NCBI GenBank assembly: GCA_016874735.1
Contig: VGTI01000002.1
Location: 178,733-242,732, forward strand
Source of the DNA: Deltaproteobacteria bacterium
GTDB lineage: Bacteria > Bdellovibrionota_B > Oligoflexia > Oligoflexales > CAIYRB01
Length of the DNA: 64,000 nucleotides
Reading direction: 5' to 3'
Made by a program: the position numbers and the translations under genes. The notes under the pieces are model-generated. The model was not told the DNA's origin and did not search any database. It saw nothing but the letters and a program-made list of their open reading frames with translations. Shown piece by piece: positions 8,760-17,378 of this stretch. Position 1 is the first letter of the stretch. Every line of letters starts with the position of its first letter.

Positions 8760-9782
8760 TTAATTATGGGAGTGCAAATCCTGATTGAGTTCAATGGACT
8801 TTTTATTAGGTAGACACTCAATAGCACCATCTTGAGAGTTGCGGCGGAAGAGAAGTCCGCTGCGACCAACAAGCTCGCTCGCTTTGAGTTTACGCGTCAC
8901 TTCGCCATCTTTATTTAGAACGCGCACTTTGCTAGCGGCCGTCAAATACAGTCCGGCCTCGATTGTACAATCATCGCCGAGAGGGACGCCTAGGCCAGCG
9001 TTAGCCCCCAGGAGACAATTCTTACCGAGCGAAATCGGCGTAGAGTTGCCCCCGGACAATACACCCATGGTGCTAGAGCCACCACCGAGGTCGGTACCAG
9101 CTCCAATCCAAACACTTGAAGAAATGCGCCCTTCAACCATATTGGGGCCCTCACATCCCGCATTGAAGTTCACGAAGCCCTCATGCATGACCGTGGTACC
9201 CGATCCTAGATAAGCTCCCAAACGAACTCTTGAAGCATCCGCAATGCGCACGCCTGACGGCAATACGTAGTCTGTCATCTTGGGGAATTTATCTACCATG
9301 TGCACAGTTAACGGCACTCCCTTCATCCGACAGGCCAATTGAAGCTCCGGCAACTCTGCTACATCCACGGGTCCCAGGCTCGTCCATGCCACGTTGGGCA
9401 GTATCTTGAAGATTCCAGTCAAATTAATCGCATTAGGACGTACAAGACGATGCGACAAAAGGTGGAGTTTCAAATATGCCGCGGGAACATCGGAAGGGGC
9501 CGTATCCTCGCCAAGAAAAACCGCACAAAGCGGCGAATCTGTCGCTACGAGAGCAGCGTAATCTGGATCGATGACGGCCAATGCCTTACGCTGATCAGCA
9601 TTCAATTCAAGGGATTGCTCTCCACCCTGGTAACCGAATGCTTCAGCGAATGCTGCAACCTCGAGACCAACCGGATGCAATACCGGCTGAGGATAAAGAA
9701 CTTCGATCCAATCGCCGTTTTTGTTCTGGGTGCCAACCCCAATGCCGAAGGCAAATAAAGACTCTGTTTTACTTATAGTCAT
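8760..9782 (-). CDS. dapD: 2,3,4,5-tetrahydropyridine-2,6-dicarboxylate N-succinyltransferase
   Basis: A 340-residue DapD of the longer class found in pseudomonads and actinobacteria. It transfers succinyl from succinyl-CoA to tetrahydrodipicolinate in lysine and diaminopimelate synthesis. The left-handed beta-helix is seen as repeating hexapeptides: ADASRVRLGAYLGSGTTVMH, EGFVNFNAGCEGPNMVEG, SSVWIGAGTDLGGGSS and GKNCLLGANAGLGVPLGDD. The ATG follows tdk by three bases. Together with dapF at 48307 it indicates the succinylase route to DAP. Confidence 0.95.
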   Translation of the reverse strand: MTISKTESLFAFGIGVGTQNKNGDWIEVLYPQPVLHPVGLEVAAFAEAFGYQGGEQSLELNADQRKALAVIDPDYAALVATDSPLCAVFLGEDTAPSDVPAAYLKLHLLSHRLVRPNAINLTGIFKILPNVAWTSLGPVDVAELPELQLACRMKGVPLTVHMVDKFPKMTDYVLPSGVRIADASRVRLGAYLGSGTTVMHEGFVNFNAGCEGPNMVEGRISSSVWIGAGTDLGGGSSTMGVLSGGNSTPISLGKNCLLGANAGLGVPLGDDCTIEAGLYLTAASKVRVLNKDGEVTRKLKASELVGRSGLLFRRNSQDGAIECLPNKKSIELNQDLHSHN

Positions 9783-9785
9783 GAC

Positions 9786-10373
9786 TTATAACTCCTGCGA
9801 ATTCCAAGCCTCAGGCAGCCGAGAACTATAGCACTTGGCGCACGTCGGCAGATATTTCTCTTCACTCCCAAGATCGACCACCGGACCGGTCAAACTTGGC
9901 ACACCATTCACTAACTTCAGGTTGAATACTGCTTTGCGATTGCAGTAGGCACAAGTGGTCTTAACCTCAGAAATCTCATCCGCTAGTTCCATCAGGCGGC
10001 GACTACCGGGAAACAAGCGGGTCCGGAAATCACCGCGCAGCCCATAGCAAATGACTGGTACATCTAGTGCTGTAGCAATATGCCGCAACTTCTCGATCAC
10101 CGACTCACTCAAAAACTGCACCTCATCCACTAAGATGCAGTCGGCAAGCGACAGACGATCCTCGGGCAAGTCACCAACAGAAGACACGAGATAATCTGCG
10201 TCACGCGTTAAACCGGCGCGCGAGGTGACCGCATTCTCCCCAAATCGAGTATCAAGAGCCGGCTTTACTACGAGCACAGTCTTGTTCTGCTGGGAGTATG
10301 AATGAGCCACTGCCAGTAAATTAAGGGTCTTAGCACTACCCACTGAACCGTAGCGAAAGTACAGTTTTGCCAT
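9786..10373 (-). CDS. tdk: Thymidine kinase
   Basis: A 195-residue type II thymidine kinase that phosphorylates thymidine for salvage. Seen are the N-terminal P-loop (YGSVGSAKT), the Walker B-like CILVDEVQFL with catalytic glutamate, CYGLRGDFRTRLFPGS, and the zinc site made of CAYCNRKA and CAKCYSS. The P-loop has alanine where GKT/GKS normally has glycine. The ATG at 10373 is chosen; an in-frame GTG nine bases earlier would use up the AGGTGGAG ribosome site. It is probably co-transcribed with dapD. Confidence 0.93.
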   Translation of the reverse strand: MAKLYFRYGSVGSAKTLNLLAVAHSYSQQNKTVLVVKPALDTRFGENAVTSRAGLTRDADYLVSSVGDLPEDRLSLADCILVDEVQFLSESVIEKLRHIATALDVPVICYGLRGDFRTRLFPGSRRLMELADEISEVKTTCAYCNRKAVFNLKLVNGVPSLTGPVVDLGSEEKYLPTCAKCYSSRLPEAWNSQEL

Positions 10374-10422
10374 GTGCTCCACCTGTCTCTAGTGGCGCCA
10401 TTTAAGCACGAGGCGAAACTGA

Positions 10423-10767
10423 TTACAACTCGTTGTACTTTTGGAGGAGGATACGCTGCTCCTCCATAATGTAGGCTAGAGGAATGGATCTTTTAAGATG
10501 CAAACTACAAGTCAACTCTAGCGGCATGATCCGGATAATCTTGCCCTCGATAGCAACGCGCTTTCCGGATCGAAATACCAACGTACCCTTGACGACCTGG
10601 TTCTCGATATGTCCATGCTGCGCCGGTAGGAGAAAGCGAATGCCTCGCTCCGACACGTCAAGCACCTTATAAACAACCTTACCGACTTGTAGCTGTGGTC
10701 GTTCTAATTCGGGGTAATTGATTCTGTAGTGCTCGCGCTGATTTTGCTCAATATCACTCTTAGCCAT
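10423..10767 (-). CDS. Small PilZ-domain protein
   Basis: A 114-residue single PilZ domain. The two c-di-GMP signature parts are present: REHYRINY (RxxxR type) near residue 12 and DVSERGIRF (D-x-S-x-x-G) near residue 38. It is therefore a likely cyclic-di-GMP receptor acting on an unknown partner. ATG at 10767 is preferred over an in-frame start 15 bases upstream. It lies between the ABC1 kinase and tdk genes on the same strand, which gives no functional hint. Confidence 0.85.
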   Translation of the reverse strand: MAKSDIEQNQREHYRINYPELERPQLQVGKVVYKVLDVSERGIRFLLPAQHGHIENQVVKGTLVFRSGKRVAIEGKIIRIMPLELTCSLHLKRSIPLAYIMEEQRILLQKYNEL

Positions 10768-10795
10768 TTCTCGACCCCGCAATCAGAAGACCATT

Positions 10796-12100
10796 TCAGT
10801 CAAGATTTGCAGCCAGCCCACGGTCCAAAAACTGCATCATCTCAACCTCAACATCCAGGTCCTTGAGCAAGTGATACATGCCGCTGAGTTTTCTGTTGAG
10901 AAAGATCAATTGATGCGGTGGCGCTGAATGCTTGACGCTCAAGGCAAATTTTGCCGCAAGATCCCGAACCGATTTCAGCCAATCATCATTACGAAACTTA
11001 AATGGCTGAAACTGTGGCTGCATCATCTGCGTGACGAGCATGATCAATTCGCGAAAATGGGCCAGGGTCTCCAGCGATTCCTCCCGAGAGAGATAACCTT
11101 GATCCAGAGTGACAGCGATTACATCGTCGAAATTATGGGTCATGATGCCATGGATAATCCGGCGTAATATGCGCCTAAATTCTGTCGGGAATAAATTAGT
11201 CGCACCAAAATCAAGAAGCACCAATTCGCCAGAGTCTGGCCGGTACAGAAAATTGCCAAAGTTTGGATCAGTCTGCATGATCCCATGCGTCATCAGCTCA
11301 TCTATTAAAAGATTCAATATGAGAGTGGCAAAATGCTGGGCTTCAGCCTTCGCTGGCTTGGTACTAATCCAGTCCGCAATACGGACACCGCTCTCGTAAG
11401 AAAGGCAAAGCACTTTGGATGACGTAAAGTCATGAAAAACAGTGGGAATGACATAACCTTGACTTGCAATTGCATGCCTATAAGCATCGGCATTTGCCGC
11501 CTCTAGTCGGTAATCAGCCTCGCGCTTTAGACTTGCAGCGATTGCAGCGAAAATAGGGTCCATGTCCACTGGTGTTCCGCGCAGTTGAATTGCCATTGAG
11601 ACCAACTTACGCAAAACGTTAAGATCGGAGTCTATACTGTTCGCTACGCCAGGAAACTGTACCTTGACCGCAACATCCTGATTATTCAGGCGCGCCTTGT
11701 GTACCTGCCCGATCGAGGCAGCTGCAATAGGCTCAGGAGAAATATCTTCAAGCATGGACAGTCGCTCAGCTCCCAGCTCGCGGCCGAGAATGTACCGGAC
11801 TTGATCGAAAGGCATGAACGTACCGCTGTCGTGAAGCTGTCTCAGGATAGCTACCACCTCTGGCGGCAGGATATCGCTAAACTCGAGACTAACTAACTGC
11901 CCCGCCTTCATGGCTGCACCCTTGAGCTGGCCCAGAGTAGCTACGAGCTCTTCCGTTTGCTTGATGCGACTGGCTAACTTTGAGTCCTCTGCCCCCATGC
12001 GCCCAGCAACCTCACGCACAGCAATCTTAGCCCCCGAAAAGAGAAGGCGGCTGGTTCGTGCAAATACACTTTGAGGAATCTTGTCGCTACGTTTTGCCAT
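10796..12100 (-). CDS. ABC1/AarF/UbiB-family atypical protein kinase
   Basis: A 434-residue UbiB-like kinase-fold protein. It shows the family KxGQ element (LKGAAMKAGQLVSLE), the alanine-rich loop AAASIGQVHKARL in place of a P-loop, VAVKVQFPGV with the ATP-binding lysine, and the catalytic/metal segments THGIMQTDPNFGNFLY and LVLLDFGATN. Members support ubiquinone or other isoprenoid lipid homeostasis through an ATPase-type activity. No quinone gene is adjacent, so the substrate is unassigned. Unlike E. coli UbiB, I see no clear C-terminal membrane helices. Confidence 0.88.
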   Translation of the reverse strand: MAKRSDKIPQSVFARTSRLLFSGAKIAVREVAGRMGAEDSKLASRIKQTEELVATLGQLKGAAMKAGQLVSLEFSDILPPEVVAILRQLHDSGTFMPFDQVRYILGRELGAERLSMLEDISPEPIAAASIGQVHKARLNNQDVAVKVQFPGVANSIDSDLNVLRKLVSMAIQLRGTPVDMDPIFAAIAASLKREADYRLEAANADAYRHAIASQGYVIPTVFHDFTSSKVLCLSYESGVRIADWISTKPAKAEAQHFATLILNLLIDELMTHGIMQTDPNFGNFLYRPDSGELVLLDFGATNLFPTEFRRILRRIIHGIMTHNFDDVIAVTLDQGYLSREESLETLAHFRELIMLVTQMMQPQFQPFKFRNDDWLKSVRDLAAKFALSVKHSAPPHQLIFLNRKLSGMYHLLKDLDVEVEMMQFLDRGLAANLD

Positions 12101-12146
12101 TTAAAGGACCACGCTGATGGAAAGAGCTGTGAACTGTCAGCATAGC

Positions 12147-12192
12147 AAAAAAAAGACCACCGCAGGAAGAGGATCACCCTCCGCCTGCGGTG
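12147..12192 (-). terminator. Rho-independent terminator of the proline-rich lipoprotein gene
   Basis: Read on the minus strand, CACCGCAGG and CCTGCGGTG form a nine-base stem, extended inside by GAGG/CCTC across a two-base mismatch. A short GGTC and a run of eight T residues follow. It lies 20 bases after the stop of the lipoprotein gene and upstream of the kinase gene. Confidence 0.85.
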
Positions 12193-12211
12193 TCGTGAGA
12201 CAAATTAAGAA

Positions 12212-13774
12212 TTAGTTGCTTATGGTTACACTCTTCAACGACGATCCTAAGCCTCCCGAAGCGGGGTCAGCTATAGTGAGTGTTGCAGTACCAGCAGTAG
12301 CGTCCTTGTAGAAAAGGCTAGCCTGAGTAGCACCGATTGCGAGATTAAAAGCTGTCATACTTGTCGTGCAGCTAGCATCCGCATAGAAAGTACCTGTAGC
12401 TGAGCTCGAGCTGACGTTCAGTAAACGAAGTGCTGAGAATGAGGCTTGCTGGTCGTTGGCGTCCAGAATCAGTGCCAACAACGAGCTACACTCGTTTACT
12501 TTCGCGTTTAGTATGGCCGTAGCCCAGGCAATTTTGGCAGGAGTAGATGAGGTCTGGCCTGCGGCAGCACCCATCACAGAAGACGCCATAGTCAGATTGG
12601 CATCCGGACTCGACACTGTCAAAGTCGGACCACCAGCTGCGGTGTCTTTGTAGTAAACCGTCACATCGGTTGCACCCTTAATGAGGCTGACCGCAACTAC
12701 TGGGGTACCCGCACAGCCACTGTCAGTGTAGAACGATCCGGTAGCAGCACTGGAAGCAAAGCTGAGAGAAATGGTCGAGGCTAACGGTGCCGGTCCCTTG
12801 TCGCCTTCTTGTGTTTCTACCCTAACTGCAGTGCAAACTCCAGGAGCGGCCATCGGCAGAGCATCAAGGAAAGCTAGTTTGGTGGCGCCTTTCACAACGT
12901 TCACGGATAGACCACCGTTCGTGGACGTCACTGGTTGCATCACGATGTTTGCCACAGATACCTTGTCCGCACTGATTGTGACGGTGCTCGAACCCTGTTG
13001 CAGAGGTACACCGTTCTCGTCTTCCCAAAGGACGAGGATAGTATAGGTACCAGCAGGGACACCGTGAAAGTTTAGGGTTTCCGATTGAACGTACGGTTGT
13101 TGTACGTTCATAACGACGCAAGACGGATCGGCAGGCACGTAGCCACCGTTAACGGTAGAGCCTGTCGGATCTGGCGCAGGAGCTGGTTCAGGCGCTGGCG
13201 CAGGAGCTGGTTCAGGCGCTGGCGCAGGAGCTGGTTCAGGCGCTGGCGCAGGAGCTGGTTCAGGCGCTGGTGCAGGACTTGGCGCCGGTGTGTTGTAATA
13301 ATTATTGGTGATGTTGTTCGTCACTGTGATCGGACCGATATTGGTAGTCGCGACCAAGTTGAATATCTTAGCTAATACTGCGTCTAGTGTACCCGAATGG
13401 CCGAACATGCCGGTAGCATACCAACCACCAGACTGGCGCCCCCTGTAATCTTTGCGCTTAGTCTTTTGGCCGTCAGTTAACGCGATGGTGTTGGCCCCGG
13501 TAGTCCCGCTACCAGTGCCAGTCGTAATATCAATGTCTGCGGGCTCGGCATTTGGTGTCGGGACCTTGCACTTGGCCTCGTCAAGGAGTACCACCTGAAC
13601 CTGGGTGACTCCGGCGGGTGCAATGGCTTCGCTGAGCGATAGCACGCCTACTGATCTGGCTTTTTTGTTTTCATTGGTTTTTTTAACCAGAGGATGGCAA
13701 GCAGCCAATGCAAGTAATATCGCTAAACTTTGAGTACGGCGGAAACGAGAGGTAGGTACAGACTTCAATCGCAT
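12212..13774 (-). CDS. Proline-rich lipoprotein with two C-terminal repeat domains
   Basis: A 520-residue predicted lipoprotein of unknown function. ATG at 13774 has a GGAAAGGG site and gives a signal peptide ending in the lipobox LLALAAC. A low-complexity arm of PAPAPEPA units at about residues 162-200 is encoded by 24-base tandem repeats. The C-terminal half holds two similar segments. One has SFASSAATGSFYTDSGC followed by ATDVTVYYKDT. The other has LLNVSSSSATGTFYADASC followed by ATQASLFYKDA. Arm and repeats suggest an outer-surface protein reaching across the periplasm or outward. A sigma-28-like promoter lies upstream at 13833-13860. Confidence 0.75.
   Translation of the reverse strand: MRLKSVPTSRFRRTQSLAILLALAACHPLVKKTNENKKARSVGVLSLSEAIAPAGVTQVQVVLLDEAKCKVPTPNAEPADIDITTGTGSGTTGANTIALTDGQKTKRKDYRGRQSGGWYATGMFGHSGTLDAVLAKIFNLVATTNIGPITVTNNITNNYYNTPAPSPAPAPEPAPAPAPEPAPAPAPEPAPAPAPEPAPAPDPTGSTVNGGYVPADPSCVVMNVQQPYVQSETLNFHGVPAGTYTILVLWEDENGVPLQQGSSTVTISADKVSVANIVMQPVTSTNGGLSVNVVKGATKLAFLDALPMAAPGVCTAVRVETQEGDKGPAPLASTISLSFASSAATGSFYTDSGCAGTPVVAVSLIKGATDVTVYYKDTAAGGPTLTVSSPDANLTMASSVMGAAAGQTSSTPAKIAWATAILNAKVNECSSLLALILDANDQQASFSALRLLNVSSSSATGTFYADASCTTSMTAFNLAIGATQASLFYKDATAGTATLTIADPASGGLGSSLKSVTISN
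13171..13290 (-). repeat. 24-base tandem repeat encoding the Pro/Ala/Glu arm
   Basis: Four identical 24-base units (starting ctggcgcaggag on the plus strand) run from 13171 to 13266, followed by a degenerate fifth unit to 13290. Each unit encodes an eight-residue PAPAPEPA-type block. Perfect identity at DNA level suggests recent expansion, so copy number may vary between strains. Confidence 0.93.
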
Positions 13775-13832
13775 TTCAAACCCTTTCCAAGAAGACAGCA
13801 GATGGATCTCCCACCACAACAGGAGCGCTGTC

Positions 13833-13860
13833 GTATCGGCATTTTCACAATAAAACTTTA
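13833..13860 (-). promoter_or_regulatory. Sigma-28 (FliA)-type promoter of the proline-rich lipoprotein gene
   Basis: Minus strand: TAAAGTTT (13860-13853), 12 bases, then GCCGATAC (13840-13833). The E. coli FliA consensus is TAAAGTTT, 11 bases, GCCGATAA. It lies 59 bases upstream of the ATG at 13774 and just after the 3' end of the preceding operon. The same arrangement with the same 12-base spacer recurs at 19595-19622. Confidence 0.7.
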
Positions 13861-13876
13861 GATGTTTTCTCTAAAC

Positions 13877-13898
13877 ACCGATCACATCGGTCTTTTTT
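13877..13898. terminator. Hairpin at the 3' end of the FtsX-type permease operon
   Basis: ACCGAT and ATCGGT form a perfect six-base stem around a three-base loop, directly abutting the permease stop codon. The T-run lies on the plus-strand side (C then six T). On the minus strand, where the operon is transcribed, the hairpin follows an A-run and is followed only by GTTTAG. Its terminator activity for the operon is uncertain. Confidence 0.35.
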
Positions 13899-15147
13899 AG
13901 GATCTAATGACCTTTATCGGATCGGTCGTCGCAGCCCGCATCGCAGGATAAATCCCGGCCAGCAGACCAGCCGCCATCAGGGCAACGACAATGCCAAGTA
14001 CCTGATTGACACTTAAGCGACAACCAATGACCTGATCGACGATGGCGAACGAGTTGCCTTTTTTTTCACCAATAAATTCACTTATATCGATGCCGCGGTC
14101 ATGTAGATACCGGTACATGGGGACGGCTCCGAGAGCTCCTATCGCCAGTCCGATACACCCCAAAAGCATGCCCTCCCAGGCCACCATACCGACGACACCC
14201 AAAGGCGGCATTCCCGTTGCAAGCATGATACCGAATTCACGACGTCGCTCTATGATGTTTAGCATCATGGCATTCAGCACACCGATGCCGATAATGAGCG
14301 AGGCAAACACTAACAGAACACCATACAGCGTGCTGTCAACATCGATGATTTGTGCTACCTGCGGAAAATTTTCTCGCCAATAAGCTACATGCGATTTAGC
14401 GGCAACGGACTTCATCAGGCGCCGCTCCACGGGTGATACGAGACGCGGCGAAACAGCGTCAGCTTCGGCGTTTACCGCAATGAACGACGTTTCATTGCTC
14501 TCGAAACCAAGCGTTTTCTGCAGGGTTGACAGCTGCATTAAGACCAGATGCCCATCAGCATCAGGACTACCAGTTTCAAAGACCCCACTCACGTGCAATA
14601 CATTTGACACCATCTGACCTATAGCATCGGTAGTGGTGAATATCAATCGATCACCAAACTTTAAACCAAGCTGAGTCATCATTAACGACCCAACTAAACA
14701 GTCATCTGCAACTGAAGGCTGTAGCCGAGCGCCTCCTTTCATAGCTCCCAACATCAAATTATTCGAGGCATTCTCGTATCGCGTATCGATACCGACAAGC
14801 TGTGCACCAGTGCTGTTCTTGGCCGTGTACACCACAGCAGCCACTGCCGTTCTGGGACTAGCCGATTGGATTCCTGGCGCCTTTTTCAAGGATTGCAACA
14901 AGGACTCGTCGAATTTTATCCGACTTGATGGCATGGGATCTGCCAAAAATCCCGGTTCGCTAATACTAATCACTCCGTAACCACTCTTAGCCGCATTAGC
15001 AATCAACCTATCGTAGACATTTTGGCGGGTACCGATTAGCACCGTCGAGACGCAGGCACCAAGAGCGACGGACAAGGCCGTGACGATCGTGCGGCGCGGA
15101 TTACGCGTAATGTTGCGAGTACCAATACGAATGATCTCTTGGATCAC
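13897..15147 (-). CDS. FtsX/LolE-type ABC transporter permease
   Basis: A 416-residue permease of the MacB/FtsX/Lol type. One N-terminal membrane helix (IVTALSVALGACVSTVLIG) is followed by a large periplasmic region of about 220 residues and three C-terminal helices around residues 275-410, ending ATTDPIKVIRS. Such permeases transmit ATPase force to extract lipoproteins or work on envelope substrates and need a partner ATPase. It follows a second permease gene by 22 bases. No ATPase gene is adjacent. Confidence 0.86.
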   Translation of the reverse strand: MIQEIIRIGTRNITRNPRRTIVTALSVALGACVSTVLIGTRQNVYDRLIANAAKSGYGVISISEPGFLADPMPSSRIKFDESLLQSLKKAPGIQSASPRTAVAAVVYTAKNSTGAQLVGIDTRYENASNNLMLGAMKGGARLQPSVADDCLVGSLMMTQLGLKFGDRLIFTTTDAIGQMVSNVLHVSGVFETGSPDADGHLVLMQLSTLQKTLGFESNETSFIAVNAEADAVSPRLVSPVERRLMKSVAAKSHVAYWRENFPQVAQIIDVDSTLYGVLLVFASLIIGIGVLNAMMLNIIERRREFGIMLATGMPPLGVVGMVAWEGMLLGCIGLAIGALGAVPMYRYLHDRGIDISEFIGEKKGNSFAIVDQVIGCRLSVNQVLGIVVALMAAGLLAGIYPAMRAATTDPIKVIRS

Positions 15148-15169
15148 TTATCACTCCAGGAAGATTTGT

Positions 15170-16402
15170 TTATCCTGCACGCAGGGCTTTTATTGGCTCC
15201 ATACGCGCGGCATCGACACCTGGGTACAAACTGAAGGCAAGAAGGGCGACAAACATGAAGACTACGGGTGCAAAAATTTCTATGGGCCCTAAACTCGGAT
15301 AGAGAATCGGCTTTAGTGTGATACCTGCCATCGACCATTGGTCATAGAAAAACCGTAGATCGAGACCATAGCGGCGTAAAAAAAGAGCGATTGGAATGCC
15401 AACAGACCACGCTGCAATGGCGTTGAACGCTCCAATCCACGCGGATTCTGCAATGATTAGACCCAAAACCTGCTTAGGCGTCATACCAAGAGCGGTCATC
15501 GTACCGAACTCAACAAGGCGATCATAAATAGTCATAAACACAATATTTACTATGATACCGCCGAGTGACAGATAAATAAAAGCAAACAAAAATTTGCTCG
15601 AAATCGATAGAACATCTAGCATTTTTGACACAACTGGCTTTAACTCACGCCACGTCTTAACTTCTGCAGCCGGATATGTACGCTCAACTACAGACTTCAA
15701 TTTAGAGGTCGCTATTTTTAGCGATATCGATTTGTCTATTCGCTTGAGTGCTACTTCGTGTACACCGGCTTGCAGACGGAAAAACTGTTGAAATGAAGCA
15801 CTCGGCAAATAGACCGCTCGAGTGTCTATTTCGTCATTCACAGTACCCAGTATACCGCGGATGCGAAAGACGCCATTTGCCGCCGAACCATCAGCGGCTT
15901 GTGCGAGTAATACCACATTGTCGCCCGGATTAAGATGGAGGCGCCGTGCTAAGGTGCGACCTATGACCAGCTCGTTTGCTGAGTCGGGAGCAAACCAATT
16001 CCCATCACGAATATTTTGGTCTAGCTCCGTGACTTGCGGCTCATGATTTAGGTCTACGCCCCTCAACTGAACCCCACTGGACTGGTCTCCAGCGCCCATG
16101 AGTCCAAAGCCGTACCATCGGGGCGCAGCCTTAAAGCCAACTTTTGCAAACTGCATTTGCCAGTTCTCTATGTATGGTATCGTTTTATAGAGATCTGGAT
16201 TATCCACGTAGCCAGGCAAATGTAACTGAAGCTCACCGACATCGAGATCAGTGGCAGTTCTTTGAAGCAGCTCTTCGAGACCGGTATTGAGACCGCCCCA
16301 CACCAGCATCGTTGCGGTAACTGCACCGATCCCAGCCACCTGCATGAGTGTCCGTCGTCTGGCACGGCCTAAGTTTCTTAGAGCAAAAACGATTAGATTC
16401 AT
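15170..16402 (-). CDS. FtsX/LolC-type ABC transporter permease
   Basis: A 410-residue paralogue of the downstream permease with the same layout: NLGRARRRTLMQVAGIGAVT and the first membrane helix, a periplasmic domain to about residue 265, then three helices, ending with LYPGVDAARMEPIKALRAG. The two permeases probably form a heterodimer, like LolC and LolE. It lies 16 bases after the LolA-like gene, so substrate carrier and permeases are made together. Confidence 0.86.
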   Translation of the reverse strand: MNLIVFALRNLGRARRRTLMQVAGIGAVTATMLVWGGLNTGLEELLQRTATDLDVGELQLHLPGYVDNPDLYKTIPYIENWQMQFAKVGFKAAPRWYGFGLMGAGDQSSGVQLRGVDLNHEPQVTELDQNIRDGNWFAPDSANELVIGRTLARRLHLNPGDNVVLLAQAADGSAANGVFRIRGILGTVNDEIDTRAVYLPSASFQQFFRLQAGVHEVALKRIDKSISLKIATSKLKSVVERTYPAAEVKTWRELKPVVSKMLDVLSISSKFLFAFIYLSLGGIIVNIVFMTIYDRLVEFGTMTALGMTPKQVLGLIIAESAWIGAFNAIAAWSVGIPIALFLRRYGLDLRFFYDQWSMAGITLKPILYPSLGPIEIFAPVVFMFVALLAFSLYPGVDAARMEPIKALRAG

Positions 16403-16418
16403 GGCGAGCGAGCCCCAT

Positions 16419-17261
16419 TTATAGGGATTTAAGGCGCTCTAGTGAGAAGAAGCCGGAATCAAACTTAACACCGTGACGTATAGCCTCGTACACCATTTCC
16501 GTATGCTCACCGGGAAGATCAGCTGGAGTTACGAGAATCTTTGATGGCACCATTTTACCACCGATTTTTTTGAGATCGGAGAAACTCAGAGTTCTCACTT
16601 TGGTGCCACGCTCGTCGTAAAAAATCTGACTCTGCGGAATGCGACGCTCCTTCTCGACGATCATCCGAATCTTCGACCAAACCACAGCCGTTCCCTTTTT
16701 CGGCACTAAATCGACTGTCCAAATGTTGGCGGAACCCTTCTTTTTGGTCTCCACAATGGTACCGTCATAGTCTCGTGCGAGATAAGCCGAGTGAACGAGG
16801 TCCTCGTTAGAAAAGTGACTGCCCATCCAACTCGCGCTACGTAGCGCAGCACTCACCTTCACCGTCTTATCAACATTTGGCAGGTAGTTGTACATGTCAG
16901 AGCCAAGGCGAAGGGTAACCGTGCCTTTTTCTGACGGAGGATAATTGATTTTGACGACTGCTTTATCCGCCCCTGATGTCCAATAAGTCAATTTTAGCGT
17001 TCGGTCATAGTGGGACGTCTTCACTGACATCGTCATGTCAGCCGATGATTTTGCAGAGAACCAAAGATTGTCTACACCATCCAACACTTTGCCTAGTTCC
17101 GCGATATCAGCCTTGGTCGGTTTGCCGTCCGCCAGTGCAATTTCACTGGCGGCAATAAGTACAGCACCGCAAATCACTGCGATTAGGGTTGTCACGTACC
17201 TGCGCAGGAGGCCAGTCATTGACCCCAGTCGAAAGCGAGAGAGCAAGTTTGATAACAGCAT
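16419..17261 (-). CDS. LolA-like outer-membrane lipoprotein-sorting protein
   Basis: A 280-residue exported protein of the LolA-like family found beside FtsX-type permeases. A hydrophobic signal peptide (TTLIAVICGAVLIAASEIALA) is followed by a LolA-fold region with SADMTMSVKTSHYDRTLKLTYWT, DMYNYLPNVDKTVKVS and FSDLKKIGGKMVPSKI. Members are thought to accept a hydrophobic ligand from the transporter and carry it across the periplasm. Starts at 17261 and 17219 both leave a signal peptide; the second is closer to a GGGG site. Divergent from an outer-membrane protein gene. Confidence 0.82.
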   Translation of the reverse strand: MLLSNLLSRFRLGSMTGLLRRYVTTLIAVICGAVLIAASEIALADGKPTKADIAELGKVLDGVDNLWFSAKSSADMTMSVKTSHYDRTLKLTYWTSGADKAVVKINYPPSEKGTVTLRLGSDMYNYLPNVDKTVKVSAALRSASWMGSHFSNEDLVHSAYLARDYDGTIVETKKKGSANIWTVDLVPKKGTAVVWSKIRMIVEKERRIPQSQIFYDERGTKVRTLSFSDLKKIGGKMVPSKILVTPADLPGEHTEMVYEAIRHGVKFDSGFFSLERLKSL

Positions 17262-17378
17262 AAACTACCGATTTAGAAGATTTCTTTATACAATAAGACA
17301 TTCTGCAAAGTTGTACAAGACCGGCCGCCGCATAGGGGCTTGTCACTAGCGGCCAGCAATACCCAGGACGAGGCTTAC

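Noticed and set aside
13171..13290. Tandem repeats considered as a CRISPR array
   Set aside because: Units are 24 bases with no spacers and encode an in-frame Pro/Ala/Glu arm of a lipoprotein.
13085..13375. Open frame on the plus strand across the 24-base repeats, rich in Arg and Trp
   Set aside because: It is the antisense shadow of the repeat-encoding lipoprotein, with implausible composition and no ribosome site.
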